A stretch of 6,734 bases of DNA from an uncultured Muribaculaceae bacterium (GCA_934555895.1 CAKTFH010000048.1:1-6734), one strand, 5' to 3'. Numbered from the stretch's first letter, positions 1-6,734 are shown. The notes: generated by a model not told the origin, from the sequence alone. Made by a program: numbers and translations.

Positions 1-36
1 AGGGTTAGAGCAATTTTGGCTCATGGGGTCAAATAA

Positions 37-114
37 ACCTGGCCGCAGGGGGCATTCAGGCTTGGGTTTTCCAGGGAGTTGTGGGAAAAGAACATCATTG
101 GAGGACGACCCTGA
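37..114 (+). other. possible 3' tail of the upstream partner gene of DUF4276
   Basis: This is an open frame with no start in view that ends in a TGA at 112-114, sharing its A with the ATG of the DUF4276 gene (TGATG). It reads ...FRLGFSRELWEKNIIGGRP and stops. That overlap is typical of translationally coupled genes, and DUF4276 genes usually follow an ATPase gene, so this could be the end of such a partner. Against it, the same frame has a TAA at 34-36, so any upstream gene would be broken, frameshifted or joined to other DNA there. I do not recognise the tail peptide as a specific family, and it may be non-coding. Confidence 0.3.
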
Positions 115-767
115 TGAAAAGGCTGTTTATTGTAGTCGAAGGGCAGACTGAGGAGGCATTCGTAAAGGAGTTGATGATGCCGTACTTCATGCAGAACGGT
201 ATATATGATGTGCGCCCTGTACTTATTCAGACAAGCAAAGGTCACAAGGGCGGTTTTGTCAATTACGATCATCTCAGGAATGATTTGCACCGATTGTTGA
301 AATCGCAGGGAAAGGATGTGGTTGTGACCACGTTCGTTGATTTTTTCAGATGCCCGGAATTACCGATGCAGAAGGATATCGATGCACTTCCGTCGCACTA
401 TCGGAAAGTTGAGGCGATGGAAAACAGTATAGCCGCCGATATAAATGACAGGCGGTTCATTCCATACATCCAGCTGCATGAATTTGAGGCGTTGCTGTTT
501 TCCTCTGTGAATGGATTTGAACTGTATTTTGACGATAAAATTTCAAAGGAGATACAGGGCATTGTCGATTCATATGATAATCCGGAAGATATCAACAGTT
601 CCCCCGAAACAGCGCCTTCGAAAAGATTACTCCGGATTATACCGGAATATGACAAAGTATTATTCGGGAATATTATAGCCTTGGAAATCGGATTGCCTGT
701 CATTCTCGAAAAATGCCCGAGATTCCGGGCATGGACCGATATGCTCATCGGCCGATGTCGTGAATGA
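114..767 (+). CDS. DUF4276 family protein (TOPRIM-like), 217 aa
   Basis: The protein carries the marks of the DUF4276 family. An N-terminal strand runs into VEGQTEEAF (Glu9), resembling the first acidic motif of TOPRIM nucleases. TTFVDFF (Asp76) is in the position of the second acidic motif. IPYIQLHEFEALLFS lies at 116-130, ETAPSKRL at 165-172, and the C-terminus has the family-like CPRFRAW at 201-207. The length is normal and both ends look complete. I chose the ATG at 114 because GGAGG at 100-104 precedes it and homology begins with MKRLFIVVEG; a GTG at 81 would add 11 unconvincing residues. Family members commonly sit directly after an AAA/ABC-type ATPase gene and are suspected of working with it in phage defence; that role is inference here. 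No ATPase is visible in the window. The next gene converges on it with only 5 bp between the stops, so no separate terminator fits. Confidence 0.85.
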   Translation: MKRLFIVVEGQTEEAFVKELMMPYFMQNGIYDVRPVLIQTSKGHKGGFVNYDHLRNDLHRLLKSQGKDVVVTTFVDFFRCPELPMQKDIDALPSHYRKVEAMENSIAADINDRRFIPYIQLHEFEALLFSSVNGFELYFDDKISKEIQGIVDSYDNPEDINSSPETAPSKRLLRIIPEYDKVLFGNIIALEIGLPVILEKCPRFRAWTDMLIGRCRE

Positions 768-772
768 CGGGA

Positions 773-1684
773 TTAGGATATGGATTGGCGTGAGCGGTAT
801 TCGTTGGGAGTGCAGCCGACGGTTTTCTTGAACGCGCGGCTGAAATACTGCGGATACTGATAGCCGAGGGCATAAGCGATTTCGCTGATGTTTTTGCCGG
901 GTTCGGCGAGCATATCTTTGGCTGTTTCCATGATTTTCTGCTGAACGTATTCCTGCGCCGATTTTCCGGTCTCTTTTTTGATGAGGTCTCCGAAGTAGTT
1001 GGCCGACAGATGCAGCTGTTCGGCAAAATATGCTACTGACGGTGTGCCGTACACCCGCGGACTGTCGGTTGTGAAATACCCGTCGAGCAGTTCCTCAAAG
1101 CGGGTGAGGAGGTCTTTGTTGGCTTTTTTACGGGTGATGAACTGGCGTTCGTAGAAGCGGTCGCAGTAGTTCAACAACAGTTCGATGGCTGATGCTATGA
1201 TTGTGTTGCTGAATTTGTCAGTGCCTCTGTTTATTTCGTCGTCGATTTTTTTCAGACAGTCGATTATGGTTTCGCGTTCCTGTAGCGACAGATGCAGTGC
1301 CTCGCTAACATTGTAGGAGAAAAACGTGTAGTCTTTCATGTGCCGTCCGAGTTGTGTGCCGCGCAGCAGTTCGGGGCTGAAGTAGAGGCACCAGCCCTTG
1401 GCCTGGTATGTGGAACCGTCGGCAGGATAGCCGAAGACCTGCCCCGGCGACACAAACACGAGAGTGTTTTCCTGATAATCGTACTCCTTGCGCCCGTATT
1501 TCAGATAGTCGGCGCACTTCACATCTTTCAGGAATACGACATAGAGATCGATGTTTTTAAGGCAGTTGGGTATGGGTTGCCTGATTTGCGAACCTTCGAA
1601 CACATTGACCAGGGGATGCCGGTCGGGCAGTCCCCACATTGTGTTGTAATCACTCACCGTGGCTATTTTTCGTATTTTATCCAT
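773..1684 (-). CDS. AraC/XylS family transcriptional regulator, intact, 303 aa
   Basis: This is a cytoplasmic DNA-binding regulator with an N-terminal cupin-like sensor region (about 20-175, including HPLVNVFEG and FVSPGQVFGYP) and a C-terminal double helix-turn-helix domain (about 195-298). The first HTH includes SVAYFAEQLHLSANYF at 216-231. The second includes ISEIAYALGYQYPQYFSRAF at 266-285 and closes with the signature CTPNEYR at 291-297. The length is that of a full family member. It is the only AraC gene in the window with a complete DNA-binding domain. It is divergent from the AraC-like sensor gene starting at 1838, whose N-terminal half is clearly similar (both have HPLV near the start and an IELLLNYC.RF motif at the end of the sensor). 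A TATTTTTG -7 box lies 31 bases upstream of the ATG. The effector is unknown; the neighbouring flavodoxin or the divergent gene are the obvious candidate targets. Confidence 0.92.
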   Translation of the reverse strand: MDKIRKIATVSDYNTMWGLPDRHPLVNVFEGSQIRQPIPNCLKNIDLYVVFLKDVKCADYLKYGRKEYDYQENTLVFVSPGQVFGYPADGSTYQAKGWCLYFSPELLRGTQLGRHMKDYTFFSYNVSEALHLSLQERETIIDCLKKIDDEINRGTDKFSNTIIASAIELLLNYCDRFYERQFITRKKANKDLLTRFEELLDGYFTTDSPRVYGTPSVAYFAEQLHLSANYFGDLIKKETGKSAQEYVQQKIMETAKDMLAEPGKNISEIAYALGYQYPQYFSRAFKKTVGCTPNEYRSRQSIS

Positions 1685-1714
1685 AAGTGGTCGGTGCTAA
1701 TCTCTTGCTGAGTG

Positions 1715-1722
1715 CAAAAATA
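1715..1722 (-). promoter_or_regulatory. -7 box TATTTTTG for the 773-1684 AraC gene
   Basis: On the minus strand the sequence TATTTTTG matches the Bacteroidota -7 consensus TAnnTTTG and is followed by CACT and, a few bases on, AAGAGA. It would give a leader of roughly 25 bases before the ATG at 1684. I see no good -33 TTTG element. A matching block on the opposite strand serves the divergent gene. Confidence 0.55.
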
Positions 1723-1730
1723 GCATATTT

Positions 1731-1750
1731 CCGCCATAATCCGCGATAAT
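1731..1750. repeat. two tandem 10-bp repeats in the divergent promoter region
   Basis: CCGCCATAAT is followed directly by CCGCGATAAT, identical at 9 of 10 positions. The repeat unit is one helical turn. It lies just upstream of the minus-strand -7 box, between two divergent regulator genes, which is where an operator for the AraC protein would be expected. Binding is inferred. Confidence 0.45.
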
Positions 1751-1808
1751 CGGTAAAAGTTATAATTCATTCTGTAATAAGGATAACGGCGACAAGGCCG
1801 ATGCGGGG

Positions 1809-1816
1809 TAATTTTG
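1809..1816 (+). promoter_or_regulatory. -7 box TAATTTTG for the 1838 sensor gene and flavodoxin
   Basis: TAATTTTG fits TAnnTTTG and is followed by CACT and then AAGAGA shortly before the ATG at 1838, which is nearly the same arrangement as the minus-strand promoter at 1715-1722. No clear -33 element is seen. This promoter would drive the truncated AraC sensor gene and, through the overlap, the flavodoxin up to the terminator at 3111-3141. Confidence 0.55.
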
Positions 1817-1837
1817 CACTGTCAATAAGAGAATGAT

Positions 1838-2359
1838 ATGAAGGCGAACCCTGAAAACATACAAGGTGTCATCACGGTGGATATGTTCAACAAACTCACG
1901 GGGCAGGAGACGCTGCATCCGCTGGTGAGTATCGCCCACCTGTCGGGTGACAGGTTAGGCGAGGACCTGCGAATGCCGTGCAGCTTCTACGCCCTCCTCT
2001 GCCGGTCTGATGAGGTGGGTAAACATGCCTCGCTGCGGATGGTCAGACCGGGGGAGATGTTCGAGATTCCGTTGGCCTGCCATTGTGCGTCGAAAGGCTA
2101 TGAGGGTGTGATATTTCATCCCGACCTGCTGTGCGACACACCGCTTGAGCGGCATATCGCCGACTATCCTACCCGATGCAGCTGTCACGGAACTTTGACC
2201 GAACAGGAACAGCGAACAATCGAGGATTGTCTGGCTGAAATAGACAAGGAGTTGCATCATTCCATCGACAGGCACAGCGGCACAATCATTGTGTCGCAGA
2301 TTGAGTTGCTGCTGAATTACTGCACAAGGTTTTGCAGCTGTGATGATTCAAACCAATGA
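1838..2359 (+). pseudogene. AraC-like sensor domain that has lost its DNA-binding domain, 173 aa
   Basis: Residues from about 28 (LHPLVSIAHLSG) to about 165 (SQIELLLNYCTRF) parallel the sensor half of the intact AraC protein at 773-1684, including VRPGEMFEIP, FHPDLL, LERH and the EQEQRTIEDCLAEIDKEL helix. In the intact paralogue IELLLNYCDRF continues into a linker and about 110 residues of helix-turn-helix. Here the match ends after RF, and eight or so unrelated residues (CSCDDSNQ) lead to a TGA. The gene therefore looks cut at about position 2333. The stop overlaps an ATG (ATGA at 2356-2359) in frame with the flavodoxin. The rest of the frame is clean, so it may still be translated as a stand-alone sensor, either as a remnant or with a new role. 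The promoter at 1809 is present. Confidence 0.8.
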
Positions 2360-2370
2360 AAGAAAAACAT

Positions 2371-3069
2371 ATGAAAAAGGGAGTTTTAACAGCCGGCGCT
2401 CTGGCAATTGTGGCCGGAGCCGTGATAGCATACAGCAGGACATCGGGAAACGGCAACGCGTCGGAAAAGGTCGCCGGAGCCAAGACCGAGCAGACTAAGA
2501 AATCCGTTGCCAAACCGGGCGACGGGAAAACGCTGGTGGTTTATTTCTCGGTGCCCGAGACTGACGGGGTGGATGCATCGTCGGGAGCAAGCCGTGTGGT
2601 TTCCGACGGCAAGGTGATGGGTAACACCCGCTATGTGGCCGACATAATCAGCGGAGCTACAGGCGGCGACCTTTTCGAGATAAAGACTGTGCGTGCCTAT
2701 CCCGGCTCGCATAAGGCGCTGATAGATGCCGCTAAAGTCGAAATTGACAGTAAAGCACGGCCTAAACTGGCCACACATATCAAGAATCTCGACGATTACA
2801 GCGTGGTGTTTGTGGGATTTCCCAACTGGTGGTATGACATGCCTATGCCGCTCTATACGTTCTTTGAGGAGTATGATTTCAGCGGCAAGACCGTGATACC
2901 TTTCTGCACCCACGGCGGCAGCCGCTTCTCCGGCGCAATCAAGACCATCAGAGATCTTGAGCCCGAAGCCACGGTACTCGACGGCTATGCCATAGCCCGC
3001 GACAATGTGCCCGGGTCGAAAGATGGGTTGCTCAGATGGCTGGATAAAATCGGATATGTGAAGCACTGA
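2371..3069 (+). CDS. exported or membrane-anchored flavodoxin (Flavodoxin_4 type), 232 aa
   Basis: A hydrophobic N-terminus (residues 3-21, after MKKG) and a polar, Lys-rich linker suggest a signal peptide or membrane anchor with the flavodoxin domain outside the cytoplasm. The domain begins at KTLVVYFS (53-60). The FMN phosphate-binding segment is split by an insertion (PETDGVDASSGASRVV) before GNTRYVADII, as in many Flavodoxin_4 members. FVGFPNWWYDMPMP (147-160) supplies the aromatic flavin-contact loop and IPFCTHGG (176-183) a later conserved strand and loop. It would bind FMN and carry electrons; the partner is unknown. I prefer the ATG at 2371, where the signal begins. An ATG at 2356 overlapping the previous stop would only add MKEKH. 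The gene is complete and followed by a strong terminator. It is only distantly similar to the flavodoxin at 3506-4084. Confidence 0.88.
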   Translation: MKKGVLTAGALAIVAGAVIAYSRTSGNGNASEKVAGAKTEQTKKSVAKPGDGKTLVVYFSVPETDGVDASSGASRVVSDGKVMGNTRYVADIISGATGGDLFEIKTVRAYPGSHKALIDAAKVEIDSKARPKLATHIKNLDDYSVVFVGFPNWWYDMPMPLYTFFEEYDFSGKTVIPFCTHGGSRFSGAIKTIRDLEPEATVLDGYAIARDNVPGSKDGLLRWLDKIGYVKH

Positions 3070-3110
3070 AACCGTAATACCCGGCTCGGTGTGGAGTTAT
3101 GAGGAGCGGG

Positions 3111-3141
3111 CAGGCCTCCCGGATGGGTGGCCTGTTTTTTT
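3111..3141 (+). terminator. rho-independent terminator after flavodoxin
   Basis: CAGGCC at 3111-3116 pairs with GGCCTG at 3129-3134. Inside, after a T/T mismatch, CCC pairs with GGG around a GGAT loop. Seven T residues follow at 3135-3141. This is a textbook intrinsic terminator on the plus strand, 41 bases after the flavodoxin stop. Confidence 0.88.
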
Positions 3142-3169
3142 CTTGCGCTTGCGATAAAATCAGTTAAAT

Positions 3170-3328
3170 TTAAACACTCTCTGTCGAACCGTAGAAGTAT
3201 GAGGCGGTGGCGCAGCCGTCGATGAGAAAGTCGGAGCCGGTAATGAAAGCCCCCTGCGGGCGCATGAGCAGTTCGGCCACGTTTGCGACTTCATCGGCTG
3301 TGCCCGGCCTTCCTGCGGGGCATTTGGC
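3170..3328 (-). pseudogene. C-terminal remnant of a short-chain dehydrogenase/reductase (SDR)
   Basis: The minus frame ending at the TAA at 3170-3172 reads CPAGRPGTADEVANVAELL, then GAFITGSDFLIDG and ATASYFYG. This is the typical end of a classical SDR: the GRPGT..E.A..v.fLl helix, then aITGs.f.vDGG. Only about 50 of the usual ~250 residues remain. The Rossmann NAD(P) motif (TGxxxGIG) and the catalytic Tyr-x-x-x-Lys are absent. One residue is odd: DGC where DGG is usual. The SDR match ends at about 3322-3328, exactly where the plus-strand AraC tail begins, so the front of the gene was removed and a different gene end was joined there. It is convergent with the upstream flavodoxin. Confidence 0.85.
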
Positions 3329-3402
3329 TGCATTTCTCGCGTCTGTTCAAGAAGGTGGCCGGTGTATCGCCGGTGGAATACCGTCAGCGGTTCCCTCTTT
3401 AG
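3328..3402 (+). pseudogene. C-terminal remnant of an AraC family regulator
   Basis: The plus frame ending at the TAG at 3400-3402 reads LHFSRLFKKVAGVSPVEYRQRFPL. This is the last helix and signature of an AraC DNA-binding domain (compare QYFSRAFKKTVGCTPNEYRSR in the intact AraC protein of this window). Everything before Leu-His is missing; upstream in this frame the sequence is antisense SDR code. It could be the lost end of the sensor gene at 1838-2359, which is on the same strand, or the end of an independent AraC gene once divergent from the SDR. It cannot make a functional protein. Confidence 0.82.
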
Positions 3403-3411
3403 TTGATTGGC

Positions 3412-3448
3412 AAAAAATACGCTGCCGCCCGTTGATGGCGGACGGCAG
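3412..3448 (-). terminator. rho-independent terminator of the minus-strand operon
   Basis: On the minus strand CTGCCG (3448-3443) pairs with CGGCAG (3427-3422), extendable by two G-C pairs with one bulged base. The hairpin is followed after CGTA by a run of six T residues (plus-strand A at 3412-3417). It lies about 60 bases past the flavodoxin-lipoprotein stop at 3506 and fits as the end of that operon. It is weaker than the 3111 terminator because of the short gap before the T run. Confidence 0.6.
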
Positions 3449-3505
3449 TGTCAGTTCAATTATAGATGTATTTTAGAATCAAATCTTGCGGCTTGGGGCA
3501 GCGGG

Positions 3506-4084
3506 TCACTGCTTTAGCCAGGCTTTAATCTGGTCGGGCTTGGCGGGGAGGCGCAGGCCGGTCTTCCAGTTGAGGTCGGGATAGCCTTTCCTGAGGGTGG
3601 CGTCGGCCTCCGACATGGGGCTCTCATAGCTCGTGCAGAACGGGTAGATGACCTTGCCTTTGAGTTCCTTGCGGTAATTGTCGAGGAATGTGCGGATTAT
3701 AGCCGGTTCCTCGTGCCACCAGATGGGGAAACCGACGAAAACGGTGTCGACATCGGCGAAATTGACATCAACCGGCTTGATGGCCGGACGCAACGACTGG
3801 TTGAGGTGTTCCTGTGTGCAGCGGCTCTGCTCGTTTTCCCAGTTTACATCCTCCGATGTGTATGGTTGCTGGGGCATCAGGCGTATGGTTTGGGCTCCTG
3901 TGACAGCGGCAATCTCCTTGGCGGCAAGTTCGGTGTTGCCCGAGTGGGTGAAATAGATAATTACAGCTTTCATTTCATATTTGTCTTTAAGCTGTCCGGC
4001 CGCGTTGTCGGTAGTCTTTGAAACGCATGCGTTGAGCGACAGCACGCAAGCCAGAGCGGCGATTATTGTACGATATATCTTCAT
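3506..4084 (-). CDS. flavodoxin-domain lipoprotein (Flavodoxin_4 type), 192 aa
   Basis: The N-terminus MKIYRTIIAALACVLSLNAC is a lipoprotein signal, with Cys20 as the probable lipid-attachment residue, so the protein should sit at the envelope. The flavodoxin domain starts at MKAVIIYFTHSGNTELAA (38-55), where THSGNT (46-51) is the FMN phosphate loop. FVGFPIWWHEEPAIIRTFLD (116-135) is the flavin-contact segment and VIYPFCTS (145-152) a later conserved strand. It is predicted to bind FMN and act as an electron carrier or quinone-type reductase; the partner is unknown. It starts 12 bases after the hydrolase stop and is the last gene of the minus-strand operon. An internal Met38 exists, but the signal peptide argues for the first ATG. 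It is complete and shows no damage. Confidence 0.9.
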   Translation of the reverse strand: MKIYRTIIAALACVLSLNACVSKTTDNAAGQLKDKYEMKAVIIYFTHSGNTELAAKEIAAVTGAQTIRLMPQQPYTSEDVNWENEQSRCTQEHLNQSLRPAIKPVDVNFADVDTVFVGFPIWWHEEPAIIRTFLDNYRKELKGKVIYPFCTSYESPMSEADATLRKGYPDLNWKTGLRLPAKPDQIKAWLKQ

Positions 4085-4096
4085 AGTCGGTTGTTT

Positions 4097-5352
<1,256 letters not shown>

Positions 5353-5358
5353 GCCGCG

Positions 5359-6075
5359 TCAGTCTTTGGAAGCTTTGTGGAAACGGTAGCGGAGCCAGAC
5401 TATGCCGTTGTCGACGGTTTCGGATGAAATGAACTGCAACGACTGACCTTCGGCAGGGTGTTCGTCGGACGCGCCGAGATATTCGAAAACCGACGGGGCG
5501 GTGGTGAGCCCGTCTATTCCGGGATATATCACAAGGCTCAGTTCATCTATAAGGCCGGCTGCAAGCATGGCGCCGTTTATGATGCCTCCACCCTGCAGGG
5601 ATATCCTTTTTACATCGAAATATTGGTAAAGTGTTGTCATGGCCTCGTGCAATGCCGTCGGATTAGAGAGCACGATGTAGGAGATGCCTTTCTCTTCGAG
5701 CATGGCAAGATAATCGTCGGTGGCATTCGTGCCGAGAATGGTCACGATGTTGTCGCCGCGGAACCTGGTCGATGTGTAGTAGATGTCGGCGTCGGGATCA
5801 ACGGTGATAAAAAGCCGCGAGGAATCGCGCTTTCCGATGTGTATTTTCCCCGGTTTGGGATGCGAGGCCGTTTTCGGCATGAATTTAAACGGGAATGCTT
5901 CCCGGGTTGTGGACTTGCCGAACATCCAGGCATCGGTGCCGAGTTGTTTCCCTAAGGAGGCGTATGTCTTGAACATTTCGGCAGACGGGGTGCCGTCGAA
6001 CGGCTGTGTCCAGCGCGAGGGAAGGAGCCTTCCGTCGACCGAACTCATGATATGGCATATTACTTCAGGTTTCAT
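5359..6075 (-). CDS. RibD C-terminal / dihydrofolate reductase-like family protein, 238 aa
   Basis: This is a cytoplasmic NAD(P)H-dependent reductase of the RibD-C/DHFR-like fold. MKPEVICHIMSSVDGRL (1-17) is the first strand and the typical S.DG element. DAWMFGKSTTREAF (48-61) follows, then SRLFITVDPDADI and a GDNIVTIL strand. The family's most characteristic part is SLQGGGIINGAMLAAGLIDELSL, with GGG at 162-164 for cofactor phosphate contact and GLIDEL at 174-179. There is no RibD deaminase domain, so it is the stand-alone reductase type often annotated as dihydrofolate reductase family protein; true folate or riboflavin function should not be assumed. The frame stays open upstream to about 6255, but the ATG at 6075 begins the homology and sits 8 bases after the aldo/keto reductase stop, so I take it. 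The gene is intact. Confidence 0.88.
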   Translation of the reverse strand: MKPEVICHIMSSVDGRLLPSRWTQPFDGTPSAEMFKTYASLGKQLGTDAWMFGKSTTREAFPFKFMPKTASHPKPGKIHIGKRDSSRLFITVDPDADIYYTSTRFRGDNIVTILGTNATDDYLAMLEEKGISYIVLSNPTALHEAMTTLYQYFDVKRISLQGGGIINGAMLAAGLIDELSLVIYPGIDGLTTAPSVFEYLGASDEHPAEGQSLQFISSETVDNGIVWLRYRFHKASKD

Positions 6076-6083
6076 TTGCTTTC

Positions 6084-6557
6084 TTAATTTTCTGGTTTTA
6101 ATATTTTTGAGCCGCCGAACACCTCGCTCATGGGCATGGAGTTGAGTGTGCTGTCGATACGTGCGATTTCTTCGGGTGAAAGTTTCACATCGGGGGCGCC
6201 GGCGTTCTCCTTGAGTCGGCATAGATGGCGGGTGCCGGGGATGGGCACAATCCACGGTTTCTTGCAGAGCATCCAGGCGAGGGAAATCTGTGATGGTGTG
6301 GCGTGCTTTTTATCGGCAAGTGTCATAATGAAGTCCATGAGCTCACGGTTTTTATCAAAACTTTCCTTGCTGAACTGAGGCATGGCGGCGCGGTAGTCGG
6401 AATGAGGGTCGAACCGATACGATTTGTCGTAATTGTTGGTGAGCAGACCGTTGGCAAGCGGTGAGAAAGCCACGAAGCCGATGCCGAGCAGTTCCTCATT
6501 GGCGTGAGGGTCGTCGGCAGTACCGTAGATTTCGGCGGTGTCGAAAAAAGTGAGCGG
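6084..6557 (-). pseudogene. aldo/keto reductase, 5'-truncated and internally deleted
   Basis: The minus frame opens at about 6557 (a stop lies at 6558-6560) and starts inside the protein at LTFFDTAEIYG, the AKR motif with catalytic Asp and Tyr. After DDPHANEELLG it jumps directly to GIGFVAFSPLANGLLT, which normally lies about 110-120 residues later, so the segment with the catalytic Lys and His and several barrel strands is missing. The C-terminal third is good: SQISLAWML, the cofactor-binding IPGTRHLCRLKENAG, and LSPEEIARIDSTL. About 157 of the usual ~320-330 residues remain, and roughly the first 50 are also gone. No frameshift occurs and the reading frame is preserved across the internal deletion. 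It was presumably the first gene of the operon, 8 bases before the RibD-like gene. Activity is not expected. Confidence 0.88.
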
Positions 6558-6660
6558 CTATCCGGCCAATTACTGGATAAACCGCTACACATCGCTCGAC
6601 ATCGCCCGACTCCTGCGCGACAAGCGCCTGACATTTGTACAGATTTCAGATATGTTCTGA
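6553..6660 (+). pseudogene. internal fragment of an AraC family DNA-binding domain
   Basis: The plus frame ending at the TGA at 6658-6660 reads SGYPANYWINRYTSLD, then IARLLRDKRLTFVQISDMF. In AraC proteins of Bacteroidota the stretch .YWI.R....eIArLLr...lt..qIsd.f joins the first to the second helix-turn-helix and is normally followed by .FSS.syFsRy. Here it stops after DMF. Both flanks are therefore missing: about 200 or more residues before it and about 30 after it. It belongs to a different AraC subfamily from the one at 773-1684. It abuts the truncated aldo/keto reductase back to back, which suggests a former divergent regulator/operon pair. Confidence 0.75.
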
Positions 6661-6674
6661 AGATTCAAAATCGA

Positions 6675-6686
6675 AGTGCAAAATTT
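6675..6686 (-). promoter_or_regulatory. weak -7-like box AAATTTTG upstream of the minus-strand operon
   Basis: On the minus strand AAATTTTG (6686-6679) is followed by CACT, the same ATTTTGCACT block found at both promoters around 1715 and 1809. It departs from TAnnTTTG at the first base. If active it would transcribe through the antisense AraC fragment into the operon, whose original promoter appears to be lost. This is speculative. Confidence 0.25.
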
Positions 6687-6690
6687 CGTT

Positions 6691-6734
6691 AGCGTTATAG
6701 GCGTTCTCCTCACTCTCCCGAGGAGGGGTTGCCC
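6691..6734. repeat. GC-rich hairpin, possible edge of a dispersed repeat
   Basis: CTCCTC at 6706-6711 can pair with GAGGAG at 6720-6725 around an eight-base loop, and the sequence runs on as GGGTTGCCC to the window end. I see no coding potential. Its composition resembles interspersed GC-rich repeat units seen between genes in some Bacteroidota genomes, but only the edge is visible and identity is from memory, not from a search. Confidence 0.3.

Noticed and set aside
81..113. GTG start at 81 for the DUF4276 gene
   Set aside because: The ATG at 114 has a GGAGG at suitable distance and coincides with the start of family similarity.
2386..3066. Minus-strand open frame of 226 codons
   Set aside because: It is antisense to the flavodoxin, which has clear motifs on the other strand; the His/Cys-rich composition fits a shadow frame.
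3207..3476. Plus-strand open frame of 89 codons across the SDR and AraC remnants
   Set aside because: It is in a different frame from the AraC tail and antisense to the SDR tail; it exists only because two gene ends are joined.
6076..6255. Longer version of the RibD-like protein starting upstream of 6075
   Set aside because: The extra 60 residues are Arg/Pro-rich, overlap the aldo/keto reductase code and have no family similarity; the ATG at 6075 begins the conserved part.
6504..6692. Plus-strand open frame of 62 codons at the AKR/AraC joint
   Set aside because: It is out of frame with the recognisable AraC fragment, which reads in the frame of position 6553.

Overview
The window most likely comes from a member of the Bacteroidota, probably Bacteroidales; a gut Muribaculaceae-like organism would fit, but I cannot fix the genus. 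The reasons are -7 promoter boxes of the TAnnTTTG type, weak or absent Shine-Dalgarno sequences, exported Flavodoxin_4 proteins, and the AraC / oxidoreductase / secreted hydrolase repertoire.

Layout from left to right. (1) 1-767: a complete DUF4276 (TOPRIM-like) gene. Its usual ATPase partner is absent or survives only as a doubtful tail. (2) 773-1684: an intact AraC-type regulator on the minus strand, ending 5 bp from the DUF4276 stop. (3) 1685-1837: a divergent promoter region with two matching -7/leader blocks and a 2 x 10 bp tandem repeat. (4) 1838-3141: a second AraC-like gene that keeps its sensor domain but has lost its DNA-binding domain, overlapping by 4 bp an exported flavodoxin that ends in a clear terminator. 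(5) 3170-3402: two gene remnants head to head, the last ~50 residues of a short-chain dehydrogenase (minus) and the last ~24 residues of an AraC protein (plus). (6) 3412-6557: a tight minus-strand operon, read from high to low coordinates: broken aldo/keto reductase, RibD-C/DHFR-like reductase, 43-residue lipoprotein, exported alpha/beta hydrolase, flavodoxin lipoprotein, terminator. (7) 6553-6660: an isolated piece of a different AraC DNA-binding domain (plus), abutting the broken reductase. (8) 6661-6734: a GC-rich segment that looks like the edge of a dispersed repeat.

The intact genes suggest an envelope-associated redox/hydrolase module (two exported flavodoxins, a RibD-like reductase, an exported Cys-nucleophile hydrolase) of the kind that neighbouring AraC regulators normally control. 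No substrate can be named from sequence.

The most notable feature is erosion. At least four deletion-type joints lie in under 5 kb, with no insertion sequence visible. Three of them remove the DNA-binding part or the front of an AraC gene, and two of those also remove the divergent promoter and front of the adjacent oxidoreductase. Only one AraC protein with a DNA-binding domain remains. I see no convincing new multi-gene system; the eroded regulatory architecture, the stand-alone sensor and the orphan DUF4276 gene are the items worth following up.
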